This document shows positions 12,255-23,750 of a DNA stretch of 64,000 nucleotides, piece after piece. Origin of the DNA: Aspergillus flavus. Lineage: Eukaryota; Ascomycota; Eurotiomycetes; Eurotiales; Aspergillaceae. Made by a program: the position numbers and the translations under genes. The notes beneath the pieces are model-generated. The model saw only the letters and a program-made list of their open reading frames with translations, searched no databases and had not been told where the DNA came from. Location of the stretch: positions 310,001 through 374,000 of the forward strand of contig NC_092405.1 of the NCBI RefSeq assembly GCF_009017415.1, read 5' to 3'. Numbering within the stretch: the first letter of the stretch is position 1; every line of letters begins with the position of its first letter.

Positions 12255-12671
12255 TCATGGACCATCTGTTAAGACTGCACACACGCCAGCCTCGGTCCAG
12301 ACTGTATTGGCCCGCTCATCGGGATCATCTACATCGACTGAGACATATGCTGCCCCGGCTGTTAAGACCGCCAAGATGCTCACGTATAAATCGACGGTTC
12401 CTGAAGTCATGCGAATGCCCACATGATCACCTTTTCCTATGCAAGCCGCGCGCATTGTCGCCGCGCGAGAAGCAATCTCCGCTTGTAGCTCGCCATAGGT
12501 AAGACGCGTTTGTCCATTGTCAATGGCCGGATGCTGGGGATGAGCCTTGACGGTTTCGTCCAGGATATCGATGAGTGTACGTGGTGGAGCAGTTGGCTGG
12601 GAGTTGTAGATAGCGCACTCCGGTAGCTCCAGCTCCTCGGTAATCAATGGCTGATACTGGCCTCTACCCAT
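12255..12671 (-). pseudogene. Truncated NRPS-like adenylation-domain gene, 5' fragment
   Basis: An open frame of 138 residues starting MGRGQYQPLITEELELPE. It then shows the classic beginning of an adenylation domain: HPQHPAID, LTYGELQAE and AAYVSVDVDDPDERA (the A2-like motif with S in place of the usual P of YVPVD). An adenylation domain needs about 500 residues, and NRPS-like enzymes of this start are normally well over 1,000. This one ends at TDGP-stop, before the phosphate-binding and core A3-A10 motifs. The start and its upstream region appear normal. The protein cannot be an active synthetase. The 3' part has been lost at the same point where the F-box fragment ends. Confidence 0.7.
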
Positions 12672-13590
12672 GGCTTGAACATTAATGACCCTGACCCTCG
12701 GGTTTGAAGCCGGTCACTCTCTTCACATTGTCGCCATGTAGTCTATATGCCAAAGGGGCTTTAAAAGTTGGCATGTGTTACATTCTCGAGTCCTTGTCTG
12801 GTCCTGCGTGATCCTTCAATGGTGGACGATCAAAACCTTAATGGACAAGGGAACAAGGTTTAAAAATGGCGCTATTGGCATGTTTGCGTGTGCATATTCA
12901 CTAGACAGTCACGATTAGAACATGATCTGGGCATAGTGTCTGAAAGAGAAGGCCTTTATTAGACCAAGGTGGATTAGCAAGTTCTATTCAACCAGCCCTA
13001 CACTCGATAGTCAAGGATAATTCTTGAGCAACAAGTGTCACATTACTTTCTGCAGTCACAATTAAGAACCTAAACACTCCCATTTCTCCACTATTACCCT
13101 GCAAAATAGGGTGCTAGGCGAATAAGAGGTGAACGAGTTTTCAGCCAGCCATACAAATTTCTTCGGGCGATCTTCTCGAAAATTACCACAATAGGCCACA
13201 AGTCGGTGGTACACCACTAATTAAAAGCTATATATAGATTGCTAAAGGAGATCACTAAGCCTGAGCATGATCACCCTGTATAAACATTATCCTGTGTATA
13301 TAATAGGCGAATATATCTCAATTTAGTAGTGTTGTTGCTTCTAACTAGAGTCAAATGATAGCTGCAACAGTATATAGAAAGAGGTTTATGTTAAGCAACA
13401 ATTAAAAAGAACCATGCAAGTAAAACTTTAAGTAGCCCGCAACAGAGATCAAACTATGAACTCTGCAATATGCCAACTCCCGAAAATCGAACATGTCTGT
13501 GTAAAGTTCTAACAAAGCATCATCTAGACACAACGCCAATACGCTGTCTATTGCACCATATCCTATCCAACGTCACTAGGATATCTAAGA
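12672..13590. other. Intergenic, AT-rich in its right half
   Basis: Former promoter of the truncated NRPS-like gene at the left, then AT-rich sequence (about 12980-13540) with short ORFs only. Nothing else recognised. Confidence 0.45.
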
Positions 13591-15224
13591 TTAAAGTACG
13601 AGCCGCGGCCCATGGTACTTGTTATTCTCCGTAGCAAAGGCAGTAATGGAATCCTTCGTCCGCTTAGGAAAACCTTCAAAGGATCTGGCATAGGTGGCCA
13701 CAGAGTGGGCAACAAGCTAGAATAAAAGTTCAGGTTAGTCAGGTCAGACAACAGTATAAGTATTATACGCAGGTGACGCTCTTACCTTGGTGTTCAACTC
13801 CCATGCCGTCAAATTCACATTGCCCACAACATCACAGATCTGGTGATAGCATGGATCATACCAGGCGCCGGCAACACCACCGAACATCTCCTGCTCCTCC
13901 GGTGTCTTGATACCCTCGGCTCCAGTGGCAATACCGCCTCCAGGAATACCGTGACGGATGAAAGCGTCATAGTCACTGCGACCATCGAACGGAATATAGG
14001 TGTAATTGAGGTCGTGGTCATTATAGAAATCGACGTACAGGTCACGCAACTCCTCGGATCCGACCGGGTTTACCGAATTGGTGGCGTTGTAAACCTGGTA
14101 CGCAAAGTTCGGGGAGCCAAGCATATCGTAGTCCATGAACAAACGAATTTTCAGGTTCTCCTCGGGAGTGAGAACTGAAACATAGTAGTCCGATCCAAGA
14201 AGACCTTCCTCTTCACCGGCCCACCATGCAAAACGCACGCAGTTGTTCACCCGGTATTGAGTCAGCAGGGTCGCGAGTTCCAGGAGTGTCAAGCTACCAG
14301 AGCCATCATCGTTGATGCCTGGTCCTTCGGCAACGCTGTCACTGTGGCCACCGAGCATCACACAGTTCTCGGGGTCGCCCTCGGTCGTCTGGGCGATGAT
14401 GTTGGTCGTGTGAATAGTCTCGACGATGGCATCCATGTAGGCGATACCATCAACCTCCTCGCCCTTCTTTAATTTCTCCAAAACAGGCGCAGCATCTTCA
14501 TCAGAGAGGCCCCAGGTAGCAACATGGTCCGGTGTAGGGCTACCAAGGGTCCCACTCAGGCTACCCTTTTCGTTGTTATATACCACGGCCGCAACAGCAC
14601 CGGCTTTTCCAGCCAACTCCGACTTCGTACCGAACGGACAGGTCCCACGACTAATGAGGGCAATAGCGCCAGACACATCCGATGGGAAATCAGACGCGTC
14701 ACACCCGAAGTTCGAAACCGCTACTAGGGGGGCATGTACGGGTTGTTTGTTCTTGGTAGGAGGTGTCAATCCCATGGGTGCCGCCGATTCAGGTACAGCG
14801 TCGCCGAGGACCAGGCGGGATTCGAAAACATTGCCCGTCACGGCGGGGAAGGACTGATTGGTGATGGTGTAGTAGTCGCCCAACTTCGCAAGCGTCGCGT
14901 AGATGTAGTCAATGGTCCCGAGGTGTCCTACGGTCCTTTTGTCAGCAGGTATGGGAGAATTGCATGGTTCAACTACCTACCTTTGCTTCCAATGACCCGA
15001 GTCGGGTGGTTATATTCCTCCTTTCCCAAGTCGGCAATCTTGGACAGTTCTTTGGCTCTCTTCAAGAGGTTCTCAGCTTTAACGTGACTCTGAAACGCGG
15101 AGGAGCTGACCAGCTCCTTGTCGGAGGTGATGGGAACCTGGGATTGCAACAGGGGAAGTTGGACTGCCCCTACTTCGCCAAGGAGCAGGGTAGCAATTGC
15201 TACCTCTGGAAGCTGTAGTCGCAT
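13591..15224 (-). CDS. lap2: Secreted leucine aminopeptidase, M28 family
   Basis: Exopeptidase that removes N-terminal residues from peptides, secreted by Aspergillus (Lap2 type). Exons are 15224-14981, 14927-13786 and 13716-13591, in phase, giving 503 aa, close to the usual length of about 500. Residues 1-20 form a signal peptide and a propeptide follows. A PA (protease-associated) domain occupies about residues 110-220, including GAIALISRGTCPFGTK. The M28 zinc peptidase part follows. Its ligands are visible in order: His in LGGHSDSV, Asp in GINDDGSG, the catalytic Glu-Glu in WAGEEEGLLGS, Asp in MDYDMLGSP and His in CYHQICD. Several N-x-S/T sites are present. All residues needed for activity are there. 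Confidence 0.92.
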
Positions 15225-16218
15225 GATGGTACACGGTTGTGGTTGAAATGGAGGTACGATCACTGGGGAGTTGTTGAATGCGTCACCCTGGAGCTGAGGT
15301 GGAGATAAACACCTCGGTTTGTTTATCCGAGAGGCTGGGGCTTATCGATCACGCGATAACTGATAAGATAACCATCATCTCCAACCATGACTCATGAGAA
15401 GAGTATATGTTTGAACACGGAGAGCAAATTATGGAAGGAGAATCCCTGAAAACTGAACATTGTCTAAATTATATGATAATTGATTGTCTTGATAATTTAC
15501 ATAATATACGGTTTTGTATTACTACTACAAGATATGTACTCCATTTATTGTGGAGAATACTCCGGGCATAAGAATATATATCTGCGAGCCGTAACCGCTA
15601 CAGCTTGGACCATTATTTCGCGGACTATCTTTATATTCAAATGTTAGATGTTACAGTTACTCTATTATGACTAGTTATCTGCGATTCTAGTGATTACCAA
15701 GATACCTAACTACCTGCAGAGTCTGAGTGAAGCCTCGGCTATACTACATAAGCAGGAGAACACATAGAATATGAAAAGCTACATGATCAGTGACCACGTG
15801 AACCTAGAAGACTCTCAGTCAAATAAGACAGGGCCTAGGCATGGATTACGCGAGACTATTGTCCGGGTTTTAGTCGGACTTGAAAATAAAGACGATCTTC
15901 TGCAGCGTGTAAAGAGTGCGCTGGCGATTGCGGAAAAGATGAAGAGCGAGCTAGTATTTTAGGGTTCATTTTGTAGTTGTGGTCGTGAAGCGCTATAATA
16001 CAGATCCGAAACATTGGAAATCGTAATATATATTTGCAGAACCCGCAGCACTGACAGTATTGTACGGTACAAACACACACCAGTATTAGCTAGTGCATCA
16101 TCACATACTTCTCCACTATCAGCAAATAAATAGCTGGCGATTAATCACTCTTTCACTTCTCTTCCAGACTTTCTCCAGTCATCCCAAAACATTTTTGAAC
16201 GGAATAGTAGACAGAACA
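15225..16218. other. Intergenic, divergent promoters of lap2 and aminotransferase
   Basis: AT-rich around 15400-15700. It contains one small ORF, listed separately. Confidence 0.45.
15771..15962 (+). CDS. Small ORF, uncertain
   Basis: A 63-residue ATG-initiated frame. Its second half (ETIVRVLVGLENKDDLLQRV, then KSALAIAEKMKSELVF) has a regular amphipathic-helix pattern rather than random composition. It could be a real small protein or the tail of a degraded gene. No family is recognised and no splice extension found. Confidence 0.2.
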   Translation: MKSYMISDHVNLEDSQSNKTGPRHGLRETIVRVLVGLENKDDLLQRVKSALAIAEKMKSELVF

Positions 16219-17788
16219 ATGGCTCATCCCTTTCAAGACATCCCAAAGGGCCAGCTAGGTAGTTCCCCCACTGAACCAATTCTCACAGGTCGTTTAACGG
16301 TGATCAGAGGCCCTCGAAGGCTTGATAGACCATTTCCGAGCCGATACAGATTCAAACAAAACCCATCTCATGGTAGGTGTCTACAAGACAGACCATGGAA
16401 AAGCTTACGTTCTGCCCAGTGTGAAACAGGTATGATTTGATCATGCCAAACCAGATACATCACAAACCAACAATTTCATAGGCGAAGGAGAAGATGTTTA
16501 ATGATCCTAATTGGCACCATGAATATCGTGCTTCCCATTTAGGTACCCAGAACTTCAGGGATGCGAGCAACAGGTTATTTTTTGGTGCCAACAGTCGTCC
16601 TTTACAGGAAGGAAGGTAATGAGCTATGCTTCTCTCGCAGTATTTGGCGGTCGGCTAAATATCCCAGAATCGTATCAATGCAGACACTAGGTGCCAGTGG
16701 GGGATGTCACACGGGTGCAGTGTTGCTGAGAGATCTGTATGGTCCCTGGAAACGGACTGGAAAACCGGAAATTTTCATTCCGCGTGATTCCTGGTGTAGG
16801 TTGCCCTTTCTTTTCCATTATCTAGCGAGGTTGCTGACCTGCTCGAAGTGAACCATGCATTCACCTTCAAATCCGCTGGAATCACACCTCACTTTCTTCC
16901 GTACTTTAACGCGGAGACTGCATCTCTGGATTTTCCAGCTTTGTCGACGGCCATCAGGTCATTGCCCGCCCAATCCGTCGTCGTCCTCCAGACCAATGCT
17001 CAGAATCCAACCGGGTGCGACCCGTCGCCGACACAATGGCGAGAGCTAGCCTCTATTTTCTCTGAACGAGGTCATTTGGCGTTCTTTGATGCCGCGTACC
17101 CAGGGTTGGCCTCAGGAGATATCGACACGGATCTCGAGTGCGTTCGCTTGTTTGCCGAGCAAGAAATCCCTATGGTGTTTGTTGCAACGTACGGGAAATG
17201 CTTTGGCCTGTATTGCGAACGCGTCGGGATTCTCTCCATCATCACGCCCGATCAAGAAGTGAGAGATAGGATGGAAACACAGATGAGGCTACTTGTGCGA
17301 GCGGAGTCGGGCGCTATGCCTGACTTTGGTTCCACGATCATCGAGACCATTTTATCAGACGAGCGTTTAGAACAGCAATGGAGGGACGAAGTCCACGATA
17401 TGGCAAAGGACCTCCAGCATCGTCGACGCACATTGAGGACGGAACTGGAGCGCCTGGGAACACCCGGTGACTGGCGGCATATCACCGACCAAAATGGATT
17501 CTTTTCGTCAGTATTGCGTGAGAAGTGGGTTGTGAATGTTCCGCGCACTGACTTGGTTTAGATATATTCGGCTTTCTGCTGAGCAAATCACTGGCCTTCG
17601 CATCAAGCATCACGTATACCTTCAGGACTCTGGGAGGATATCCATTGCGTATGTTTTATCCTCTCAATCAGCATTATATCTACGGAGTGGGCTAATTCTA
17701 AAGCAGTGGGCTTAATTCATCCAATATTGGATATGTTGCTCGTAGTATTGACGATGTTATCAGGACGGACAGTAGGTTACCGAACTAG
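16219..17788 (+). CDS. Aspartate/aromatic aminotransferase-like enzyme, class I
   Basis: PLP-dependent transaminase, 425 aa, built from seven exons: 16219-16258, 16308-16429, 16482-16615, 16641-16795, 16849-17506, 17562-17648 and 17707-17788. All phases agree. Family marks in order: THLMVGVYKTDHGKAYVLPS (N-terminal arm), ASHLGTQNFRDASNRLFFG, VSMQTLGASGG (cofactor phosphate loop), NAQNPTGCDP, FFDAAYPGLASGD (Asp and Tyr contacting PLP), the Schiff-base lysine in ATYGKCFGLYCERVG, and SGRISIAGLNSSNIGY near the C-terminus with the substrate-carboxylate Arg. The 25-nt intron between exons 3 and 4 is very short, so that boundary may be wrong, although both sides read as family sequence. It lacks an obvious mitochondrial leader, so probably cytosolic or peroxisomal. 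Confidence 0.82.
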
Positions 17789-18078
17789 CTCTTATTCAGG
17801 GATGAGCCTCCCCCTACTCTTATCACAATTGCTGCCACCGCTGGGTACGTAGGAGAACGATTTCCACTGTCTTGAATCGGTCGTCTCAGTGAATGGAATA
17901 GATAAATATTGCACCTAGAGGCGCTTTCAATCCCTAGTCTCTAATTTACAATCTCCTTTTGACTGTCAGAAGCACTGCTCCTACACGACATAGACCATCT
18001 CTTTTCAGAGCCTGAACAATAAGGTAGAAATAAAACGAGATCTTCAATTCTGTAAAACTCTCATCTCACCTATCCCAT
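17789..18078. other. Short region between convergent genes
   Basis: 3' regions of the aminotransferase and GST genes. Nothing else seen. Confidence 0.5.
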
Positions 18079-19002
18079 CTAGACACTTCTCAACCTCGGA
18101 TCCTCAATCGGAGTCTCTTCCTCAATAAAGATAAGATCCTCCCTTGGAAGAACCTGTCTAACAGCATCATGTTTTACCACATTCTCAAAATACTGCATAA
18201 TAGCAGGATGTTCATCCCTCCATTTCTGACCAAGGACACACTCAAACAATCGCGAGACATATACTACGAGCATGATATCCGCTAGGGTAATATGGTCCGT
18301 GACAAGATACTGTCGACCCTCCAGATGCTTCTCGAGATATTCAAGACTATCGAGAGTTTTCTTCTTCCCTGCTTCAACGGCGTCCTTGTTATAAGGCGCC
18401 TGGTCGGTGGGAGAGGGGATCAATGGCCGGAACCTGTTTATCGTATGAATTTTGTTGTTTGTGGGACGTCAAACCGCTGTATACTTTGGGAGAAAAGAAA
18501 GGAAAAGAAGATACACACCATTGAGCAGCTGTCGGCAGAAACTCCTGATTGGCCCAACTAGCCCATGAAATAATCTCCGCGGTTTGTTCGGGGCTGCCAT
18601 CGCCGAGTAATTTGGCTTTCCCGTGAATGGAGGCGAGATACTGATCACGGACGTAGCAGATCGTTAATATCGCCAGAATAACCAATAAGCGACGTAGGAA
18701 AGCAGTGAGATGAGTACTTACCATAGCAATACTCAACGTCTCAGTCAATTTGATATTCGGGCCCTCCAGCCCTGGGATCTTGCCCTGGCTGCGGGGAAAC
18801 CTCGCCATATACTCTGCCTTGTTCACGCCACGACGAGGGATCACTTCGAAGTGATTCAGCTCAATCCCTTCCGCGGCGGCCTAGAATTGAATTGGGATTA
18901 GTCTTGCATCGATTTATATTTGGTATTAGCTAGTTTACACACCACGATGCGAACCACGCGGGATCGCGTGTTGCCGTCATAACCGTAGAGGGTGAATGTC
19001 AT
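18079..19002 (-). CDS. Glutathione S-transferase, EF1B-gamma-like
   Basis: GST-fold protein, 231 aa. Exons are 19002-18943, 18880-18722, 18640-18519 and 18433-18079, in phase. The thioredoxin-like N-terminal domain (MTFTLYGYDGNTRSRVVRIV, then SQGKIPGLEG with the cis-Pro, then KLTETLSIAMYL with the glutathione-contacting T-E-T pair) is followed by a helical C-terminal domain with the conserved ITLADIMLV. The motif WANQEFLPTAAQWFRPL is typical of the GST domain of elongation factor 1B gamma and its stand-alone relatives, such as those in fungal secondary-metabolite clusters. The EF1G C-terminal domain is absent, so this is a stand-alone GST, likely for detoxification or sulfur transfer. Confidence 0.85.
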
Positions 19003-21509
19003 GGCGTTTTCTAGCTTATGGAGAAGTGGCGGAGATGGCAGTTCAGGAATTGAGACTTCAAAGCCGATAATATATACCACTAGAAAGCTATTCCGTACGG
19101 GGGCCAGGTATCATGCAATCAGACAGTAATTTGGGTGTATTGTACTGCGTATTATCACTGCCCAGTACAATACTATCTAACGAGAAGTGCCGCAGTACTG
19201 CGGACAATACAGTCATGTTCCAGTAAGCGATGATGCCATGGGGGCTGTAATTTGTTCATCGTGATCAGCAGTAAAGAGTCCATTCTTGGCTCTTCCCCGC
19301 TTCCGGTCCCATTCTTCTTAATACAGTGACCGTCCCATCTAGTTGACTCGTTACGGCGGAGTGAATATACGATTTTTTACTGAAAAATCGCCGTTTTATA
19401 GTAAGCACGTATTTCTGGTCTTTACTATTTTATTCTTAATCTAGATTGCTAGCCTTCCTAGCTATATCGGCCACCTGACATAATCATCAAAGTCAGTAGA
19501 TAATATAGTAAGACCTAATAAATAGATCTACTTAGCTATATAATAGTGCATTACCATTAGTACACTTGGTATAATATCTAGGTTAACCGTAAGCTAGATT
19601 TGGTCTACCATAAAATTGATAGATTAGTTATACTTAGTATTATAAGATAATGTCCTTATGAGTATTCTGAGTTGTATAATAAAGTGCGACGAGAATGAAA
19701 CATTTTGTATAATGTTGTAATATAAAGTTTTGTATATATAGAACAAGAACTAGGAGGGTATTGTAGAATAGCGTGATACGGCGCTGCAGGGTAAAAAGAG
19801 TGGGTATATACAGAGGGTGATCACTGGTTTAGCCTGCGGTGGTGTTTTCACCGCGGCGGTCACCACGTACCCTCGCGAGATACATCCATAGAATCGACGA
19901 AATTGCTACTTCGACTATGGAATGGTATCTTTGGTGCTGCCTACTGAAGACGATCAGCCCACTCGACGCCGATACACTCGCCAATCTTTCTTGCACCTGG
20001 TTTGTCTTGAATACCACGCTAGTCGGTTTCTGCACCGCGAAGTACAAGAAGTTGCATCAGCAAGGCTGCATCTTTCGTAGTCTTCTTCGCTGCCCACTGC
20101 AATCCTGTCATTCCTGATCCTGCGGAGATTGAAATTCCATCCCATGTACATTTATGCCATGGGTGATCCATTCGTGCCCCATACGACAAGGCTATTTGGC
20201 GATGGAAAGAGTGCACACTTGAGTCAGAAAACTCCAAGGACTACGCTAATTGTGATCCCGAAGTCGGGTATGATACCATATTTTTAATGCATGTATAGAA
20301 GAGCGTTTAACATTTCTAGCTGGTGCGAATTGGCGAGGTTAGGGATTTGTAGAGGCACTATTTGTGGTATATTGTGTTAGAAGAGCAAGTGTTCCAACTA
20401 TTCATGTGTTAGATTCAAGGTAGGCACTTGCAGTACCGAAAAGATATTATTACATCGGAATGTCACGCAACCAACGTATATATAAGACTAAAATACTTAC
20501 TGTTCCAAGCAATCATTGAATTCCCTTCTATACCGGGAGGTCTATGATAAACATGGAATAGTAGTATACTTAAAAAGAATAGACTCGGATCGCCTTCGTT
20601 TAAGTACTGTTGATATTTATTTCCCGTTTTTATAGAAAGTATAGTATTGGGTAATATACTCTATTTCTGCTATTAGTTCCTGTATTAGTATTTGATCCGA
20701 TACTCAAAGCAAACAATCGAAATTTATAGCAGTTTCGGTTTTGAACATGACAGATTCCCATGGTTTGGCTGGCTTTTTAAAAGACGTTTTGTTTGGCCCT
20801 AACTTCGAACAACAGTACCCAGGCCCAGTGAAAGACAAAACCTGGAGGATAACAGCTCCGGACGGCCTCTTTAACCAAGTCTGTGTGGTAGCAGTGTGGT
20901 GGCATATTAGAACCAAACCCAAGCCCACGAACTTGTGGGCCTAGGAAGAAAACCCGCCCCCATGTTGCCATGTGGAGTTATAAATATTATATCCGAGGTA
21001 AGATAGGCCAAGAATGCCATAGCCGAGTCTCATAACTTGAGCCTCACCAACATGATACAGTCTACTAAGCCGTGCTCAGGGCTGACACTTGTCATGCTTG
21101 CTCCACTTCGAAGCTAGGGAAACACAGCCCACCCACCCTTGAATGCAGTTACGCTGCAGGGTAAGATGCTAGTAGATCGTGTGTCACTCTGTGTTTTATG
21201 ATAGGCCGCCTTGACTGAATTAATTAACCGATTGAACCCATGACAGGGATCAAGCTCTAGTGCCACATATGAATGGATATTATAGGATGTCGCTCTTTTA
21301 GTCCCTGAACGGAAAACATCAAATGAAAATTATCAAATAAGAACTAACTGGAAGAAGACTAGAAGAGACAAAAAGCCTGATTTATGTACTCTCCAGCTAA
21401 ATGTTTCGGGCATAGCTGGATAAGCAAGGCTTACGATGATCCAGTAAATAATCCTTTCAAAAGCGACCGATATCTTACATTCTTCTTTCATATTCCCGAC
21501 TCCTTAGTT
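19003..21509. other. Gene-poor AT-rich region
   Basis: About 2.5 kb without an intact gene. Stretches at 19370-19760 and 20280-20700 are strongly AT-rich, with frequent TA dinucleotides, as is common in repeat-induced-mutation-affected fungal DNA. One ankyrin-like remnant is listed separately. Near 20741-20944 there is a short ORF on the + strand that I do not recognise. Confidence 0.45.
20019..20160 (-). pseudogene. Possible ankyrin-repeat remnant
   Basis: On the minus strand the stretch TGLQWAAKKTTKDAALLMQL followed by LVLRGAETD has the spacing of one ankyrin repeat (T-x-L-x-x-A-A-x-x ... L-L-x-L-L-x-x-G-A). Only one repeat is visible and the frame stops right after. It lies in AT-rich gene-poor DNA, so a decayed gene is more likely than a working one. 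Confidence 0.3.
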
Positions 21510-22906
21510 ATGTTAATAAGAAAAATGCACATATCGCTAAGGCTTCCGAGGCTGCCCTCCCTCCTCGAGTCCTATACATGCCGTGCTTTCCTCATCTTTC
21601 TGATTCCATATGCACTTCTAGTATACTTTGCGCGCCTAACAAGTTGGCGAGACCCAACATCACTTTTCTTCCGAGAAAATGAGGCCTACGAGCCTTCATA
21701 TTCTAATTTACGTGCGGCGGAGGGTTTGACATTGATCGAAGAAGCTAACAATGCGACGGAGGCTCCCCACGTCAAGGCATCTCCGAACCCTACGATGTGT
21801 GTAGGGTTTGCCTCCGTCGCACGGGAGGGTGTAAGCTACTTCCAGAGTGCGGTCGGATCGGTGCTGGCGGGGCTTGATCCTGTAGAGAGAGGTGATATAT
21901 TTCTCATTCTATTCATTGCCCATACAGATCCCACACAGCACCCGGTCTACTCGGAGCGATGGGTGCATGAGCTGGCTGATAAAGTTCTGCTCTATGATGA
22001 AAACGATATTGATATCGACCACATCCGCAGCCTTGAAACAGCCGAGGCCAGGACTCTAGCTCTCGAGAAAGGTTTACTGGACTACACCTATCTTCTAAAA
22101 GCATGTACAGCCATCGGTACTCCGTACACTGTTATGCTTGAGGATGATATCATCGCTCTGGATGGCTGGTATCATAGAACAAAGGAAGCCATCAGTGCTG
22201 TCGAGCGGCAAACAGCTGAGAAGAAAGCATCAAAATGTGAGTTGTGAAGGAAACTTTTATGCGGCTGAAGCAATTATTGGGAGTGGAAACTAATACGAGT
22301 TGCATTTCAAAAGGGCTTTATCTTCGTCTTTTCTACACCGAAAACTTCCTGGGCTGGAATTCAGAGGAATGGCCTATCTACCTCTTCTACTCTCTACTCT
22401 CGGCGTCCGCCGTCTTACTCACAGCCTTGATCGTCCGTCGTTACCGACCCACTTCGAAACCATACCTCCCGAGAGAAACAATCATTGTCCTTACGTTCGT
22501 CTGTACACCTCTTCTGATCATCCTCTTCTTTGCAGCCGGCCGAGCCACAATGCTACCAATCTCAGAAGGCGTGCATGAGATGCCTAAATTCGGCTGCTGC
22601 TCCCAGGGATTCGTCTTTCCACACAGCCGTATCAAGGACCTGGTATCCTGGTACGAGTCAAAAGGCATTGGCTATGTCGACATGCTCACGGAGGATTATG
22701 CGAACCAAAATGGGGAATTACGTTGGGCATTGACACCCAGTGTATTGCAGCATGTTGGGAGCAAGAGCTCCAAGACCAATAGTCCTGTCCCGCAAAAGGG
22801 CATCCGTACTATCCCGGAGAAGTTGTGGAATTTTGCATTTGAGAAAAATGATGTAAATATTCTACGGGAAGAGCATGGGCGACAGTTGAGGTGGGGAGGA
22901 TCATGA
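21510..22906 (+). CDS. PGAP4-like membrane glycosyltransferase
   Basis: Likely a type II/multipass Golgi glycosyltransferase related to PGAP4, the enzyme adding GalNAc to GPI-anchor glycans. Exons are 21510-22236 and 22314-22906, 439 aa; the 77-nt intron ends CAAAAG and contains CTAATAC as a branch site. An N-terminal membrane anchor (AFLIFLIPYALLVYF) is followed by a GT-A-like domain with the acidic metal-binding motif LEDDIIALDGW. Right after WLYLRLFYTENFLGWNSEEW, read across the splice, come two hydrophobic helices (YLFYSLLSASAVLLTALIV and IIVLTFVCTPLLIILFFAAG) inserted in the catalytic domain. The domain then resumes (CCSQGFVFPHSRIKDLVSWY). That membrane hairpin inside the enzyme domain is a hallmark of PGAP4. 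An in-frame ATG at 21384 would add 42 residues; 21525 is another option. Confidence 0.72.
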
Positions 22907-23006
22907 TTGGATACATAATTGTAACATAGCACTATACCCATACACAAACTTAACTATTCCTAACTGACAGCAATTGTACATTAAACTAACTCTCTGTAGC
23001 ACAAGT

Positions 23007-23750
23007 CTACTCAGAACCAAATACGCTATCCGAGACGATGATCGCGATGGCAGTAACCTTGTATGGTCAGTACAATTGAACACAAGGAGAATCCTACGGA
23101 ATAGATCTTACTAAAGATAAGTCCACACCTGGAGTGACGATGATATCCAGAACAGGTCGATAATTGCGCCGTGTACTCGGCGTCAAAGCAAGTTTCGGGT
23201 TGTGCTGTACGCTCTCGCGCACTTCAGCAACCTTCCTGTCACCATCCACAATATCAAATGACTCCAATACACGTCCATGTCTCTCAACCTCCAGTGTCAC
23301 CTTTTTATCGTCCACTGACCCCTTCACATCAGTGACAGCTACATTGGTGAACGTAAACACAAGGTTCCCAAACGGTGCCAGTCGCGGTGCACCGGTGGCT
23401 ATACTCTCCGCGGTTGGACTGCCCGGCAGTGTAATGCACCAAGCATCTCTAAATGAGAACTTCCTATGAAGCTCGAACAAGGGTAGGCCCGATGAATCCC
23501 GAAATTCTCGACATGAGCGACCGTTGTATTTCCGACCACTGGCCGTAAACTGAGTAACCCCGTTTCCGTCTTGTACTTTGTAAGCAGCCACGGACTGGGC
23601 GTCTCCTTGTGGTCTGAGAGTCAAGAGTGTCCTCGAGTCCGTGATGTAATTCTCCCGGATTGCGATCGGGCGATCGGGCGCTTTTAGGACCTTGCGTGGC
23701 TGAGAGGATATCGCATGGTCCATGCGTGCTTGGATGTATGCTCCTGACAT
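23007..23750 (-). CDS. LURP-one-related protein
   Basis: Tubby-C-terminal-like beta-barrel protein of the LURP-one-related family, which resembles phospholipid scramblases. It has 229 aa in exons 23750-23112 and 23057-23007; the 54-nt intron starts GTAAGA. Beta-strand-rich sequence runs throughout: RENYITDSRTLLTLRPQ, ELHRKFSFRDAWCITLPG, then a strand pair ending ESFDIVDGDRKVAEVRES. The barrel ends with the hydrophobic helix that fills it, PGVDLSLVTAIAIIVSDSVF, which is complete only after splicing. Without the intron the last helix is lost. Fungal members have no known role; plant members affect defence. An in-frame ATG about 10 codons downstream is a possible alternative start. Confidence 0.78.
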
